Source: Paraphysoderma sedebokerense (taxonomy: Eukaryota > Blastocladiomycota > Physodermatomycetes > Physodermatales > Physodermataceae). Taken from it: DNA of 64,000 nucleotides. Made by a program: the position numbers and the translations under genes. The notes beneath the pieces were generated by a model that saw nothing but the letters and a program-made list of their open reading frames with translations, was not told the origin of the DNA and searched no databases. The DNA lies in assembly GCA_025602915.1 (NCBI GenBank), contig JAHLJZ010000016.1, positions 124,001 through 188,000 of the forward strand, in the 5' to 3' direction. Of the stretch, positions 22,674-33,823 are shown in pieces. How positions within the stretch are numbered: the stretch's first letter is position 1; each line of letters begins with the position of its first letter.

Positions 22674-24862
22674 TTACAATTCAACACCGTATAAGCTACT
22701 ATATTTCTCCTTTAAATACTTGATTAAGTAGTTAGGGTTCAATTTTTCGCCTGTTACGTTCTCTAACAGTTCATCGGCGCTACGATACAAGCTGCCTTTG
22801 CTGTGAACATTGGTGGATAGCCAGTCTTTAATTTTGGAGAATTCACCCGCTTCGACAAGCGAAGGGATATCAAGCGAGTCCTATTTCCACGATTCGATTA
22901 GCCCTCGCTTAAGCAATTAAAGAAGCGCAAATTTATGAAACCAAACCTTTTGCATTGCATTGTACCATTGAGCAGACATAACTTGTCCTAAGAGATAAGT
23001 AGGGAAATACCTGGAGGAAGATTCAGAATCGGATCAAGGAATGAATAGTTTAAAAGTCGATAATTACCCTAACATTGCATGAGGCCAATGCACATCTTGC
23101 ATGACCCCGACTACGTCATTTTCAGGAGTCAATCCCAAATACTCTTGCATTTTTTGATTCCATTTCGCAGGCAACTCATCCACAGTTATTCTACCATCCA
23201 ATAATTCTATCTCCAATTCATATCGTAAAATGACGTGAAGAGGATACGTCAGTTCATCTGCCTCAACTCGAATCAATCCCGGTTTGCATTTGCTAACAGC
23301 TTGATACATGACCGAGGGAGGTGTAGATGGATCAACTTGAGGGAAATGTTTCAAAAACGATGGCCACATGTACGTCCAGAAGGGCAGAGTTTTGCCAATA
23401 AGGCGTTCCCAGAATAACGACTGACTTTCGTGAACTGGGAAATCGGAGAGCAAATCAGTAAGGCTAATATAGTTCATAGGAAAACAATTTCAATCATTCA
23501 CTCACCACCGAGAGATAATGCTTTACCAGCCCAAAGAGTTGAGTGTTCTTCTGGCAACCCTTGTTCATACATGGCGTGTCCGGTTTCGTGAATTGTTCCT
23601 ATTATTCCTTCCTACGCAATAGTCAGTCCATGAGCGATATAGCAAATGGCAACAATCAAGAATGTAGTTACCGGAAGATTAGAATCCGTGTAACGTGTAG
23701 TAATTCTGACATCGCTGGGCGATAAGCCGGATGTAAAAGGATGGACCGATACATCTAATCGGCCGCGATCCTAGACAAGCCACGAAACAGAATACTGTGT
23801 TGAGTAACAAGTAAAACAGAACTTTTGAGACGTTAATCAATGAACTGAACTCACGAAGTCAAAGCCAATCTCTTTAGCAAGAAACTTGGAGAATTTCGCT
23901 TGGAGCTCGATATCAAACTTCTGTTCTGTGACGGCAGCATCAGCAAACTTCTTGTTCATAGAAACTATTTTTTTGACCATCGGAATCAACTCTTTCTTTA
24001 TAGCGCTGAACACTTCTTCAATTCGATCTCGTGTGATTTCACTTTCAAATTGATCCAACAAGACATCATATGTGGATTTTTGTGGGTCAATAAACTTGGC
24101 AGTCTTGTGACTATAATCAATACTTTTCTTCAAGAAAGGGGCGAATTTGGAGTAATCTTTGGCCGCACGAGCTTCTATCTAAAAGAAAGACAAATGTCAC
24201 CGAATTGAGGATGGTCAAGGTACGACTATCCGTTAGCTTACCCAGGCTTGATACGAAGCGGATCTATGCTCTGCAAACTCTTTGACAAGTTCGCCAGGGA
24301 TTTTGACTTCACGGTCAAAGCTTTTGATCGCAAGTCGGACGTTCGCCCTAAAGTTACATATTTGAAGTTCTCGGTTTTAGTATTATTTAGTAACGGTTAC
24401 CGGGCAAAATACAACGAACCGTTCAAAGGCGTCTAGGCCACTTAAATCAGCTTTTCGAAGGGTTTGAATGAGTTCACCTCTTTCTTTAGATGTCGATTGC
24501 GCATGCATGTAGCTACTTAAAGTAGCTATGCATTTCCCTCTAGATGCAGCGGCCTTTGGGGAGGGCGGTAGCTGAAGTAAGGGGCAAATACCTGGCGGTC
24601 AATGGGATGGTTTTACGTGCATAGTGGTTTCGAAATACGAAGTGTTGAATATGGGAAGAGATAGATAGCTTTTTAGACATACATTAACCATTTGATCCCA
24701 TTGAGCAATTGATGTTGCCTGCGAGAAAGCATTCAGCTCTTGTTCTTGCTTGCAGAGTGCATCGTAAGCTCTGCGGGTTTGAGTTTCGACGGTTTCAGAG
24801 ACCATGACTAAAAATCTTCTTTGACAGTGGTATTTAAGAGGATAAGAGAGAGTTCTTAGCAT
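22674..24862 (-). CDS. Metallocarboxypeptidase of family M32 (thermostable carboxypeptidase Taq type)
   Basis: Zinc carboxypeptidase of the M32 family that removes C-terminal residues. The active-site HExxH is [14 protein letters not shown] (encoded near 23575-23592 on the minus strand), followed by the family motif [10 protein letters not shown] with the third zinc ligand region, then [14 protein letters not shown] and the C-terminal [12 protein letters not shown]. The ORF is cut by many short introns, about ten exons. The longest start at 24862 gives a basic leader ([20 protein letters not shown]) that could be a mitochondrial presequence. A second in-frame ATG at 24805 ([17 protein letters not shown]) gives a cytosolic form resembling bacterial proteins. 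Stop at 22674-22676. M32 is mainly prokaryotic with scattered eukaryotic members, so ancient transfer is possible, but the introns show it is well settled here. Confidence 0.9.
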
Positions 24863-25950
24863 TTAGCACCGGGACCAAGATATATAAATAATTGTACTCG
24901 TCAAGGCGCTTAGGAGTGGTGCAGTCAGAAGAGTGGCGAAGGCAACATGGATCATCAGTTTTGTGCCAATCTCCGCGGAATGCTTGATCTGGTTGGAAGC
25001 GGACCTCTCAACTTTGTCGCAACTTTAGGATGAAGTACAAGTACTGAGACACATACAACTATTTATTCTGTACTCAATAAAATTATAACCCTGAATGCGG
25101 GGCACGGATATATCGCCAATATCGCTAAGAATCCACTAGTTTTACCCATCCCGTGTTTTGCGCGCACCCAGAGATTCAGTCTATATAATAACATTCCTAA
25201 TCTCTAAGGGCTCCGAATTTAACAACCCTTGAATGGAAGAAACTATGTGATTGGCAAAATGAATGAGTATTAGCATTAGTGTGGACAGACACTCAATAAT
25301 CAGCAATCGAACCATGGATGAGCTTGATTGTACAATAATAATATACTGGATCGCCAGGCACCGAATTATTGACTGTGCTAATTTGAAACAGCCCAGTATT
25401 CTGGCTATCCGTCATGCAGAGGTTATCAGTGAGTCAAGAAACGGTTGCCCTATATTATTTCGATGTCAGTGACTTGAAAGGTGAAGAAGTACCCATTCAT
25501 ATGCATGTATCACTGTGATCTTACCAGTTTTTAGCTTGTCTCACAATCATGGGACCTGTCTAGTTATAGAGAGAGAGAACATTTATAGATTCATCAACCA
25601 GATATAGCGCTAGATTTAGCGTTGGCAGCCGCGTTTATGAATATGCCACCCCTGTACGACATGCATATTGCCATAGGAAGAGTTGATGCAGCAACCTGCA
25701 TCCCAAGCAAATCTAGATAATCCATTACATTCTAAAATAAATGCAGCCCAGAAAAAATGCACGGCAAATTGAACATATTATGTCCGGTTGTAATCTGTCG
25801 AGACTTTATTATAGAATTTCAATACCCAAACGTATCATTAATAACCATTGAAGAACTATTTACAAAGATACATGCGTTCACATGAATCGACAACAAATTA
25901 ATGGCGGCCGTATGATATTCTGTTTTATCTTTTTGATATTTGTAATGACG
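24863..25950. other. Long intergenic region, no gene seen
   Basis: About 1.09 kb between the 5' end of the M32 gene and the 3' end of the RING ligase gene. It is AT-rich with stops in all frames apart from one 69-codon frame at 25263-25472 that lacks protein-like composition. I see no RNA gene or repeat in it. Confidence 0.5.
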
Positions 25951-27418
25951 TCACGGAAAAATTATACCAAACATAATAAAAAACCCGAACAGGAAGAAAA
26001 GGGTCGTCATGAGCTGGTGCATCTGCGCTTGAGCTGATCATAAATAGCAATGCGACAAGACGTTAGGGAAACGACACAACCTAATAAATTCACTCCGTAT
26101 GTATGAACAACATACCTTCGGTCATTTCTTGATTCCCTCCAGAGTCTCCTGCATTAGGGAAAGTCCACGAAAATCCAACACCAGGAAAGACCCCAGCATG
26201 AAATTGGAATCCCCCGCCGCCTCCGGCCTGATTTGCCCCGAATGGGTCAAAAAAGTTGAAACCACCGGCCGCTCTATCTGGTTCAGGCCGCTGTGGTTGT
26301 GGCCTAGGAGGCACTCCGTTGGCAGGACTCGCAGAGGCGGATGAAGTCGTTCGTGGATCCGAGGGTTCTTTTCCTCGAGCATACACCGGTATCACTTTAT
26401 CCCTACCGGACCCAGCTTTACAGACTGGACACAATAAAGGCTGATGCGGCGGTATTACATTGAACCATGAGTGCAAACATGGCCAACAAAACAGGTGACC
26501 ACAGAGGGTAACAACAGGGGAAGAGGCCGTGTCGAAGCTAGGATAAGGGCGAAATTATCATGAAAATCATGAGTTTCTGGCAGCTACTTCCAGATATAAT
26601 CAGAAAAAAACTAACCATATATTGCATTCGAAAATACCGCCTTCTTCTTTTGTGGATTTTTCCTTCTGCTTCTCTTTCTCCTCTGATGGCTCTTGCTTCG
26701 ATTGATTTGCTTCATCCTCAAACTTTTTTGAATTATATGAATTCATAGAACTGGAACGCTCCTTCGTCCTTCCTGTCTCTATTGATCTGCCTGTAGAAGG
26801 GGAAGAGGCTACACTGGATGATATCACTTTTGTTCGTAGAACGGTTGCCGCTGGGTTTATAGTGTCCATAGCCGCATTTGATACTTTCTGCTTCAAATCC
26901 ATAGTATCTTTGGCAACGTTGGAAACTCGTTGCCTGAGCTCTGAAGCTGCATCACTCGTTGCACTCGATATTCTTTGTCGTAAATTTCTAGTGTCGAAAG
27001 CGAAATTCGATCGGCTGGAAGAGGACGCTTGTGACTCGATATGTGTTGAGCTAGCGTCGTCTGCGTCGGCTGTAAAAGCAGAATCCAATATCGTATCCTG
27101 ATTTTCTGAAGTGTCCGATGGGATAGAATCCGTTGGGAAAGAATCTGTTGATATCTGGGTTGATGGTATATTTTCAGGAAATGAGTCGGATGAAGATTCA
27201 GCAACTTTTGGAGGGTCAGTCCCTCGTATACCGGGACGAAACGAATCTTCCTTCGTCAGTGTTGTGCAGTTCATTGTATCATTGTCAGTGCTCGATTTAC
27301 TTTGTATGGTGACTGCACTCGGAGATTCGCTTATAGAACCAATAGGACGATTACTGCCCTGTAGACCGCTGTTTTGCTGTGACGCTACTTCACTATCGTC
27401 CAAGGGAATGTTCGTCAT
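25951..27418 (-). CDS. RING E3 ubiquitin ligase, RNF185/RNF5 (RMA1) type, ER membrane
   Basis: 435 residues from three exons: 27418-26616, 26537-26116, 26033-25951; phases close. The first 260 residues are a Ser-rich extension with three helical repeats ([43 protein letters not shown]). The C3HC4 RING follows: [36 protein letters not shown], with Cys-His ligands in the RNF185 order, the first cysteines joined across an intron. The family-specific [10 protein letters not shown] follows, then a Gly/Phe-rich linker. The last exon encodes a tail membrane segment ([18 protein letters not shown]), as in RNF5/RNF185 where it anchors the ligase in the ER for ER-associated degradation. The long N-terminal extension is unusual; animal members are about 180-190 residues. 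Confidence 0.92.
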
Positions 27419-27773
27419 CTAGGAGTTGCAATTGCAATTAGATGGTATAGCTTAGAGTGGTAAAAATTGCTTTCTACAAATATGTAGCACTGTAATCATT
27501 GTCAATGTCCCGCAGTGAAATGCTGCGAGGTAACTGACTTCAGCGAGTGGCTGAATGAATTGCTTTACCAGTCGCCTCGCTTGGACTCATTTGCCCAGAA
27601 ATGCTTCAATACTAAAGTCATTATATATTTTTATGCTTTACAGCCAAATTATATAACTCGTACATAACCGTTTGAAGTAATAACTTATTGTTTTCATGCA
27701 AGCGGGACCATCAGCGGTCAGGCAGAATCCAGATACCTGTTCAATCCTTGCGCAAGTCTCGGGATGACGTTAT

Positions 27774-28559
27774 CTACTTCTTCAACTTGACCCATAATCC
27801 AGCTGCCGCTGCAATTCCTACGGCCAAAACGCTGTAGACGCAAATTGTCATATTCTTCTGCTTCTTTTTAAGATCGTCGATTTCTGTACGAAGAGTAGAA
27901 TTTGATTTGAGTAAAAAGCTATTGTACTTTTTCACGCCTTCCTCCTTGTTATGCCTGGGTTGAAGACGGCGCAGACGTATGGACAACATGTTAGTATTTA
28001 ATGAGGTTACACTCGGGTAAATTGGGCACTTACGTTCCATCACAAAATCCGACGGCGTTATGGGTCAACTTACAACCGCAAAGGTAGTACGCTTTTTTCT
28101 CCGAAACCTACTGATCGAATTAGCAAGGGACCGACACTTGCCTGCCAATCAATGAAATATTATACATACAGTGACTTTCTTTGGAGTGAAGGCTGTAAAG
28201 CAACCGAGGAAACTGTTAGTAATTATAGAGAGGCGAAGGATTCATCTGGAAAGAGAATGTTGAACTGACCAGTTCCTTTATGCGAACCATCACAAAACGG
28301 TTGATTTCTAGATCGCCCACTATAAAGTAGAAAAGAGAGAATGAGTTTTCCAATAGTATGAATCAACAGTGTAGTCTTTATCTGGATACAAACCACGAAC
28401 ACCACCAGTAGTCCTTGCCCGGTTCTAATGAAATATAATTGTCAGGTGACTGAAACATGTCCTTCCCAAATCAAGAGTTGAATACCCACCAAGATCGACT
28501 TTGTAAGGTCTAGGTTGAACAAAGACGGCTTCGTCGGAAGGAATAGTTGATGCACTCAT
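27774..28559 (-). CDS. Two-CDGSH-domain iron-sulfur protein with C-terminal membrane anchor
   Basis: Six or so short exons from an ATG at 28559. The first CDGSH domain is DYWWCSCGRSRNQPFCDGSH, giving the C-x-C-x(8)-C-x(3)-H set for one 2Fe-2S cluster. The second is AYYLCGCKLTHNAVGFCDGT with the His supplied by the next exon (T joined to HNKEE). Two domains in one chain is the arrangement of CISD3-type (MiNT) proteins, normally soluble and mitochondrial. Here the second domain is followed by a charged coiled coil (SNSTLRTEIDDLKKKQKN) and a hydrophobic tail (MTICVYSVLAVGIAAAAGLW) with a lysine-rich end, so it should be tail-anchored. Exon pieces: 28559-28490, then small exons down to about 28020, last exon about 27960-27774. 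Role in iron-sulfur or redox handling is inferred from the family. Confidence 0.88.
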
Positions 28560-29800
28560 TATAGTTATGTCGAGACGATGGCAACAAGTAAACAGTTGTA
28601 TAAGTTGTATTCACGAAAAAGTGTTGGAGACCGAGAGGATCGATCGGGTTCTTTCCATTTGCCAGGGTCTTCCACAGGGTCTTTCGGCTCAGGGGTCGAT
28701 CCCGATCTGGATTCTGGTCGCCAAACATTGCAAGTTACTTGCAAGTTGGTCATTAGTTAGTCAGGAAGAGTTAGACTTTATGAGTATGACAGTTGGAAAG
28801 TATGGTCATCCACCAAAGGTATGTCTATGAATAGATTATAGAAGCCATGCTCAGACTGCCGCACGGATATCAGTGCTTTTCGTGGACGGTGGAATGAACT
28901 CGACTCGACGCTTTCCTGACGGGGCGAAAGAGAAGCCATATTATTGAAGCCAAGGTTACATTTACGAGACAATTAATCATAAGCAATAACTTTAGAGCTG
29001 CCAACATCTTCCTACTTTCACGCCCTTCTCCAAGGAGCGCAGTTCATGTATTGCAAAGTCAAAGCCAAGTTGTAATTTCTCCGCTGACCGTTGTGCAGAG
29101 CTCTAACTTCAACAAACCAAAGGCACCGAAAATAAGAAACGTAACTAGTCTAAGTAAAACCACAAAGAGGGAATATGAGAGAATTGTCCAATTTCTCCGC
29201 ACATTCTGACAGTGACGGCAGACCGACGCCCGGTACACTTTCCCACACTTATCCCAATCTGTCGCCTCGTTAGGATAAATTAAGGGACTGATCGCCAGTG
29301 ACGAATAAGGGAACTGCTAGTTGACAAAAAGGGAAATTGACTAGATCCTTTTCTGCAGCGGATTGTGGCAAAAGGCCACGATTGGGGGGGATATTAGGGG
29401 AGCTTAGGAGGGACCCCAGCAGCACCAAGCTTCACAATCATAGTGATTCATCACTGAATGCCGAGATAATTGAGATGTAGCAGAATTGGCCATATGACGC
29501 TATCTTGTCCATTTTTCCGGTGTTTGCCACACGTCAAGTTTGCCACACTATGCGGCCCGTCCGCTTTTTGGAATTCATACATAATAGGCCAGTATCGTGT
29601 AACCCACTCCCTCATTCACCACTAGTCAAAATCTACCGGGGTCTCGGTCTCTCACGGTAAATACTTTAGATAATTTCCCCACATAAGGCTACCCGGTCGA
29701 AGTCTTCTTCATCCGCACTAGAACTCGCTATCTGCGCCATCTTTGAGTTACATAATTTTCCCCTGGGACGATATTGAGGACACTAAAGGAACGTCGAGAC
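28560..29800. other. Divergent promoter region of the CDGSH and first WOPR genes
   Basis: About 1.24 kb without a supportable gene. Overlapping frames near 28567-28830 on both strands look like chance openings. The 300 bases before 29801 presumably hold the WOPR promoter. The length stands out in a window where most intergenic gaps are under 400 bases. Confidence 0.5.
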
Positions 29801-31301
29801 ATGCAACACCAAGCTCAAGAAACGTTTCACGGTGCAGTAGAAACAGTAAACGAGGCATTAGCAATTATTCAAGGTATGCAAACTCGAGAAGTGTAGGGTG
29901 GATGATGCATCCTACATAATCATTTTAATATGTAGTGTAATATACATGAATTAACTGCTCAAGTCATTCTTAGCTGCCAGGACAGGTGTACTACCTCGAA
30001 TTAAACGTCGTCTGAACGAAACTGAGCGAAGGATAATCAAATCTGGTTTGTATACAATCAGCTCAAGAGCTCTAGGGTCAACTTTCCATAAACTCACTCA
30101 ACATAAATTATAGGGTCAGTCTTCGTTTGGGAGGAAGAAGAATCTGGTATCATGCGTAAGTTGAATGACCTTGGAATAGTCTTTCGTAAACAACGTCCCC
30201 TCTAATAACTTCTTTCTGATAGGTTGGACGGATGGACGATGTAAGACTTCATTTTTTGCTCGAATAATTTACAGTCGCGCTTAACACTAGAGTATTTGAA
30301 AAGGTTGGTCCTCTTCTAGAGTAGTTGGGGGTCACTTTATCGTCTATCTTGAACAACCAAAAGGACATTCGAAAAAGCGATTCGTTTCGCCTGAGCTTGC
30401 AAGAACTCGGCTGCATAAAAAGGTTATATCAATGGTAACTCCAGACATCAAGCATTTCCACCTGGTGGCGTATTATGTCCCGATGGACGTCGACAGCGGC
30501 CGACTTCGACCGGCTTCATCCGACCGAGAACTGGCTTCTCTGCGAGTACCACCAAATTTCTTCACTCCAAAATTAAATTCTCATCACTTTCTACTTCCTC
30601 CCACAACAGGCGGACAGGAGCCGCCTGCTGTTTTTGGAGGTAGGTATTTTTCTGTGGTGCGGCGTCCAACAATATAGCACTGAAGTTCTTATAACATTTC
30701 AGATTCATTTCCGATAATCAAAAACGAATTATCTCTTCAGTCACAAAGGTGGAATACATGCAATGAATCTCATAGAAAACCTGACTTTGACAGTCTGCGG
30801 TTTGCCCCGGAATGGTCTAATAGAAAATGTCGCCTTCCTTCAATTTCTTCATTTTTGCCTCCGGAAACATTAGAATCTATAGACTCAATTAAGGTTAGGA
30901 ACTCGGAACTTCCACATGATAGTATAACCAAACGGGCATTCAAAATTGATCATAATACACGTCGTCTCCCGCCCCTGCAAGTTCCGGGTTCCCGGGTAGC
31001 AGCAATCTCTGACCAGAGGGATTCGAAGCGATCACGCCTACTACCCTATAGTATACATAATCATCAAAATAATCAAAGTACATTTTCTTCCCGCTCTATT
31101 TCGATTGCAACCCACTATCACACAGAACCCAAGAGATCCCGGATACATCATCAACCCCGTATCATGACCACCGTCCCAGAAACGACATATCAGCCGACTT
31201 CACGCCCTCAACTATTCTCAAAAATCGTTGATAAAGAGGGTGGATCAAACCATAAATACCCTTTCCTGTTTGAACTGCCGCACAGAGGACCGTCAATGTA
31301 G
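29801..31301 (+). CDS. WOPR-domain (Gti1/Pac2 family) transcriptional regulator 1
   Basis: 379 residues from six exons with exact phase: 29801-29873, 29974-30045, 30114-30155, 30223-30240, 30304-30639, 30703-31301. The WOPR domain starts almost at the N-terminus: ETFHGAVETVNEALAIIQ, RTGVLPRIKRRLNETER, SGSVFVWEEEESGIMRWTDG, RCWSSSRVVGGHFIVY, then the second half with RLHKKVIS and FHLVAYYVPMDV. Fungal members (Wor1, Ryp1, Sge1, Gti1, Pac2) bind DNA through this fold and control morphological or developmental switches. The RWTDGR core is encoded by an 18-nt micro-exon. The C-terminal 200 residues are Ser/Pro/Arg-rich and not conserved. First of three WOPR genes in the same orientation. Confidence 0.93.
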
Positions 31302-32404
31302 AGTAAGGCTGGCCGATTAATTAATGGACCCAAATTTATTGATTACATCATACTCAAAAATATAAATAATACACCGTTATAAGTTGCATGTAAAATATTT
31401 TCTTTTGCAACAAATATAAATAGCACTATTCATAATAGAAGTTATTAGGCATTGCTGAAAGTGGGACGTAAACGTTGTAATGAGTATCAAACAAACCTCG
31501 CAAAGTGACCAGAATAGAGGTCACTTTGCCTATGAAGGGAAAGATTTCGGTTACAATCTCCAATTTGAGCGTAAACGATGAGAGTGGAACAAGTACTCTG
31601 TGTTAATATGTTATTTGTTGATCATGTCCAATCTTCTGTACTGTACTCTAAAGATGAAATACACTAATAACGAACTTCTCAAATGCTACGCGAAAAGTGA
31701 CGTCAACTCATAAAAGGTTGCTGGCTTTCCTTTTGGTATGCAGCCAGTAAAGTGACTTTTTGTACTTCAAAATCTACAACATACTAGGTCTGCATAAGAA
31801 TGTTTTGATATTTTACGCACATTGCTGTTATAACTGTCCAGTCGGGGGGATACGTGGAACTGGAATTTGCAACGCCACTTAACTTGATCAGTTTCTTTTC
31901 TATTCAATAATTTTTCCCTGACATCTGAGTACAAATTCATTGGTCAATCATATGACTAAAATTAGTTTACGACATGTCATTCGCCTGGAATTTCATTTTC
32001 AACACGGAGATATCCTTGGGTTCACAAATTTGAATGTTAACATAATTATTTTAGATTCTAGAATGTACAAGACATTCTGTGGAACATGCTTTTTGTAAAA
32101 AATTTGGTGTAATGACGTAAGGTTGTTAGAGGAGTATTGAACGCTGTTTTGCCACAGTAATTCAAATTTTGAAAGACCATCTATCTATCAAGACACTTGT
32201 GTCACCAAATGTAACCCAAAGGCCAACCAGACGTAAACTCGACCCCAGGTTTCGGTTCCTTTACGAAAAATAGACATCCGGGAGTTCGGTGCATATAATA
32301 CCTCAGTTCAAGGCCGAATCAGCTACATTTCAACGTATACGGGTCCAATAGCAGATACTCCTAGTCGTCATATCAGAGTGGTCATAAAAAGATTAAACCC
32401 ACGG
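31302..32404. other. Intergenic region between WOPR genes 1 and 2
   Basis: About 1.1 kb, AT-rich, with no frame of interest. It should contain the control region of WOPR 2, including a possible TATA-like element (catataatacc, near 32291-32300). Confidence 0.5.
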
Positions 32405-33823
32405 ATGCCACATCAGCTACAGGAAACATTTTATGGGTCGATAGAGACTGTCAATGAAGCGTTGGCTATTATAGAAGGTACTTCTAGCACATTGTTAAAT
32501 TTGTCTAATTTAATGTGTAGCTTTATAGCACGCCCTTTATTCTATATTAATTCTGACGTTTAATTGACTTGAAGCGACTCGACGAGGGGTTTTGCCGCGA
32601 GTACTGCGGAGGTTAAACCAAAGAGAAAGACTATCAATCAAGTCAGGTTTGTTGCTTGCGGAGTATATAAAGATAATGTAGATTATTTTCCTTATCCGTT
32701 TTCCTTGTTTGTAGGATCCGTATTCGTTTGGGAGGAAGGAGAGACGGGCATCTTGAGTAAGTTGACCAAGCTATAATCAATGTAGTTAATTCTAGCATTC
32801 TTTATATCTCGCAGTACTAAATACAATTTTTGTAACAGGATGGACCGATGGACGATGTATGCAGCAAAATTTATTGGTTTTTATAATTAGTATATGAGCG
32901 TGTCCGAGGACTAATTGCCACAGAGGAATTCAACTGACCTCCCACATTTTTAGGCTGGTCATCCTCCAGAGTAATTTCGGGTCACTTTATCCTCTATTGT
33001 GAGCAACCTAAGGGCCACAGTAAGAAACGCTTCGTCTCAGAAGAATTGGCCAAGACAAGACTGCATAAGAAGATTTTATCTGTTGCCACCTCTGACGGGA
33101 AAAATTTTCATCTGGCAGCGTATTATGTTCCTGAACAAGTAGAGAGAATGCTTCTCCCCTCGGCATCAGCTTTGCCAATGATAAACAACATGATTGTCCC
33201 TGCTGGTTTTTATACTCCGAGATTAAATGCCCATCATTTTTTAATACCCCCCGTGACAACTCGTTTGCCATCTTCAAAAATTCACACGACACCGCCAGGT
33301 TAGTCAGAATTTTATAATTTATAATGACGTTATATCGTTTTAATTAATCTAATTATTTAGGTAACCCAGTATCCTCGTCGACCCTGAAAGCACAAAGCCA
33401 TTTTGATCAAATGACTTCAACGAGTCCTCGAACACCTGCTTTTAAATTACCCCCTTTCTCATCCCTAATTTCTGGGGAATCAGATTATGCGGTAAACCCA
33501 ACACTAGATCATTCAAAAGCTCCCCGTTCCTTGCCGTACTTGTCAACGACCGTTACCCATTCTACGTTGACCCCCACTAGAACTATTTGTCATCAGGCGA
33601 CAACGTCTGGTATGTATCTATTTCATTATTCATTGGCCTCATCAATATCGAACTTACAGTATTCGTTCCAGAATGTGATAACTTTGGTACTCGCCATGAG
33701 CACCGCTTATCCCGACAAACCAATTCTTCATCTTCGGTTCAAAAAGACTTTCGACCTAGTAGTTATATTCATCCTCACTACAACCGTGATATAAAAGATC
33801 GAAGGCAGATTACATATTATTGA
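32405..33823 (+). CDS. WOPR-domain (Gti1/Pac2 family) transcriptional regulator 2
   Basis: 320 residues from seven exons: 32405-32477, 32575-32646, 32715-32756, 32839-32856, 32954-33298, 33361-33609, 33660-33823; all phases close. The domain is very like WOPR 1: ETFYGSIETVNEALAIIE, RRGVLPRVLRRLNQRER, SGSVFVWEEGETGILRWTDG, RCWSSSRVISGHFILY, then KTRLHKKILS and FHLAAYYVPEQV. The first five exons have the same phases as WOPR 1, and the first four have identical lengths (73, 72, 42 and 18 nt), so the pair arose by duplication after the introns were in place. The start at 32405 is chosen because it aligns with WOPR 1. The C-terminal region is unconserved and Ser/Pro-rich. DNA-binding regulator, probably nuclear. 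Confidence 0.93.

Noticed and set aside
28567-28830. Overlapping frames on both strands upstream of the CDGSH gene
   Set aside because: Neither strand gives a recognisable product and both run through the likely promoter.
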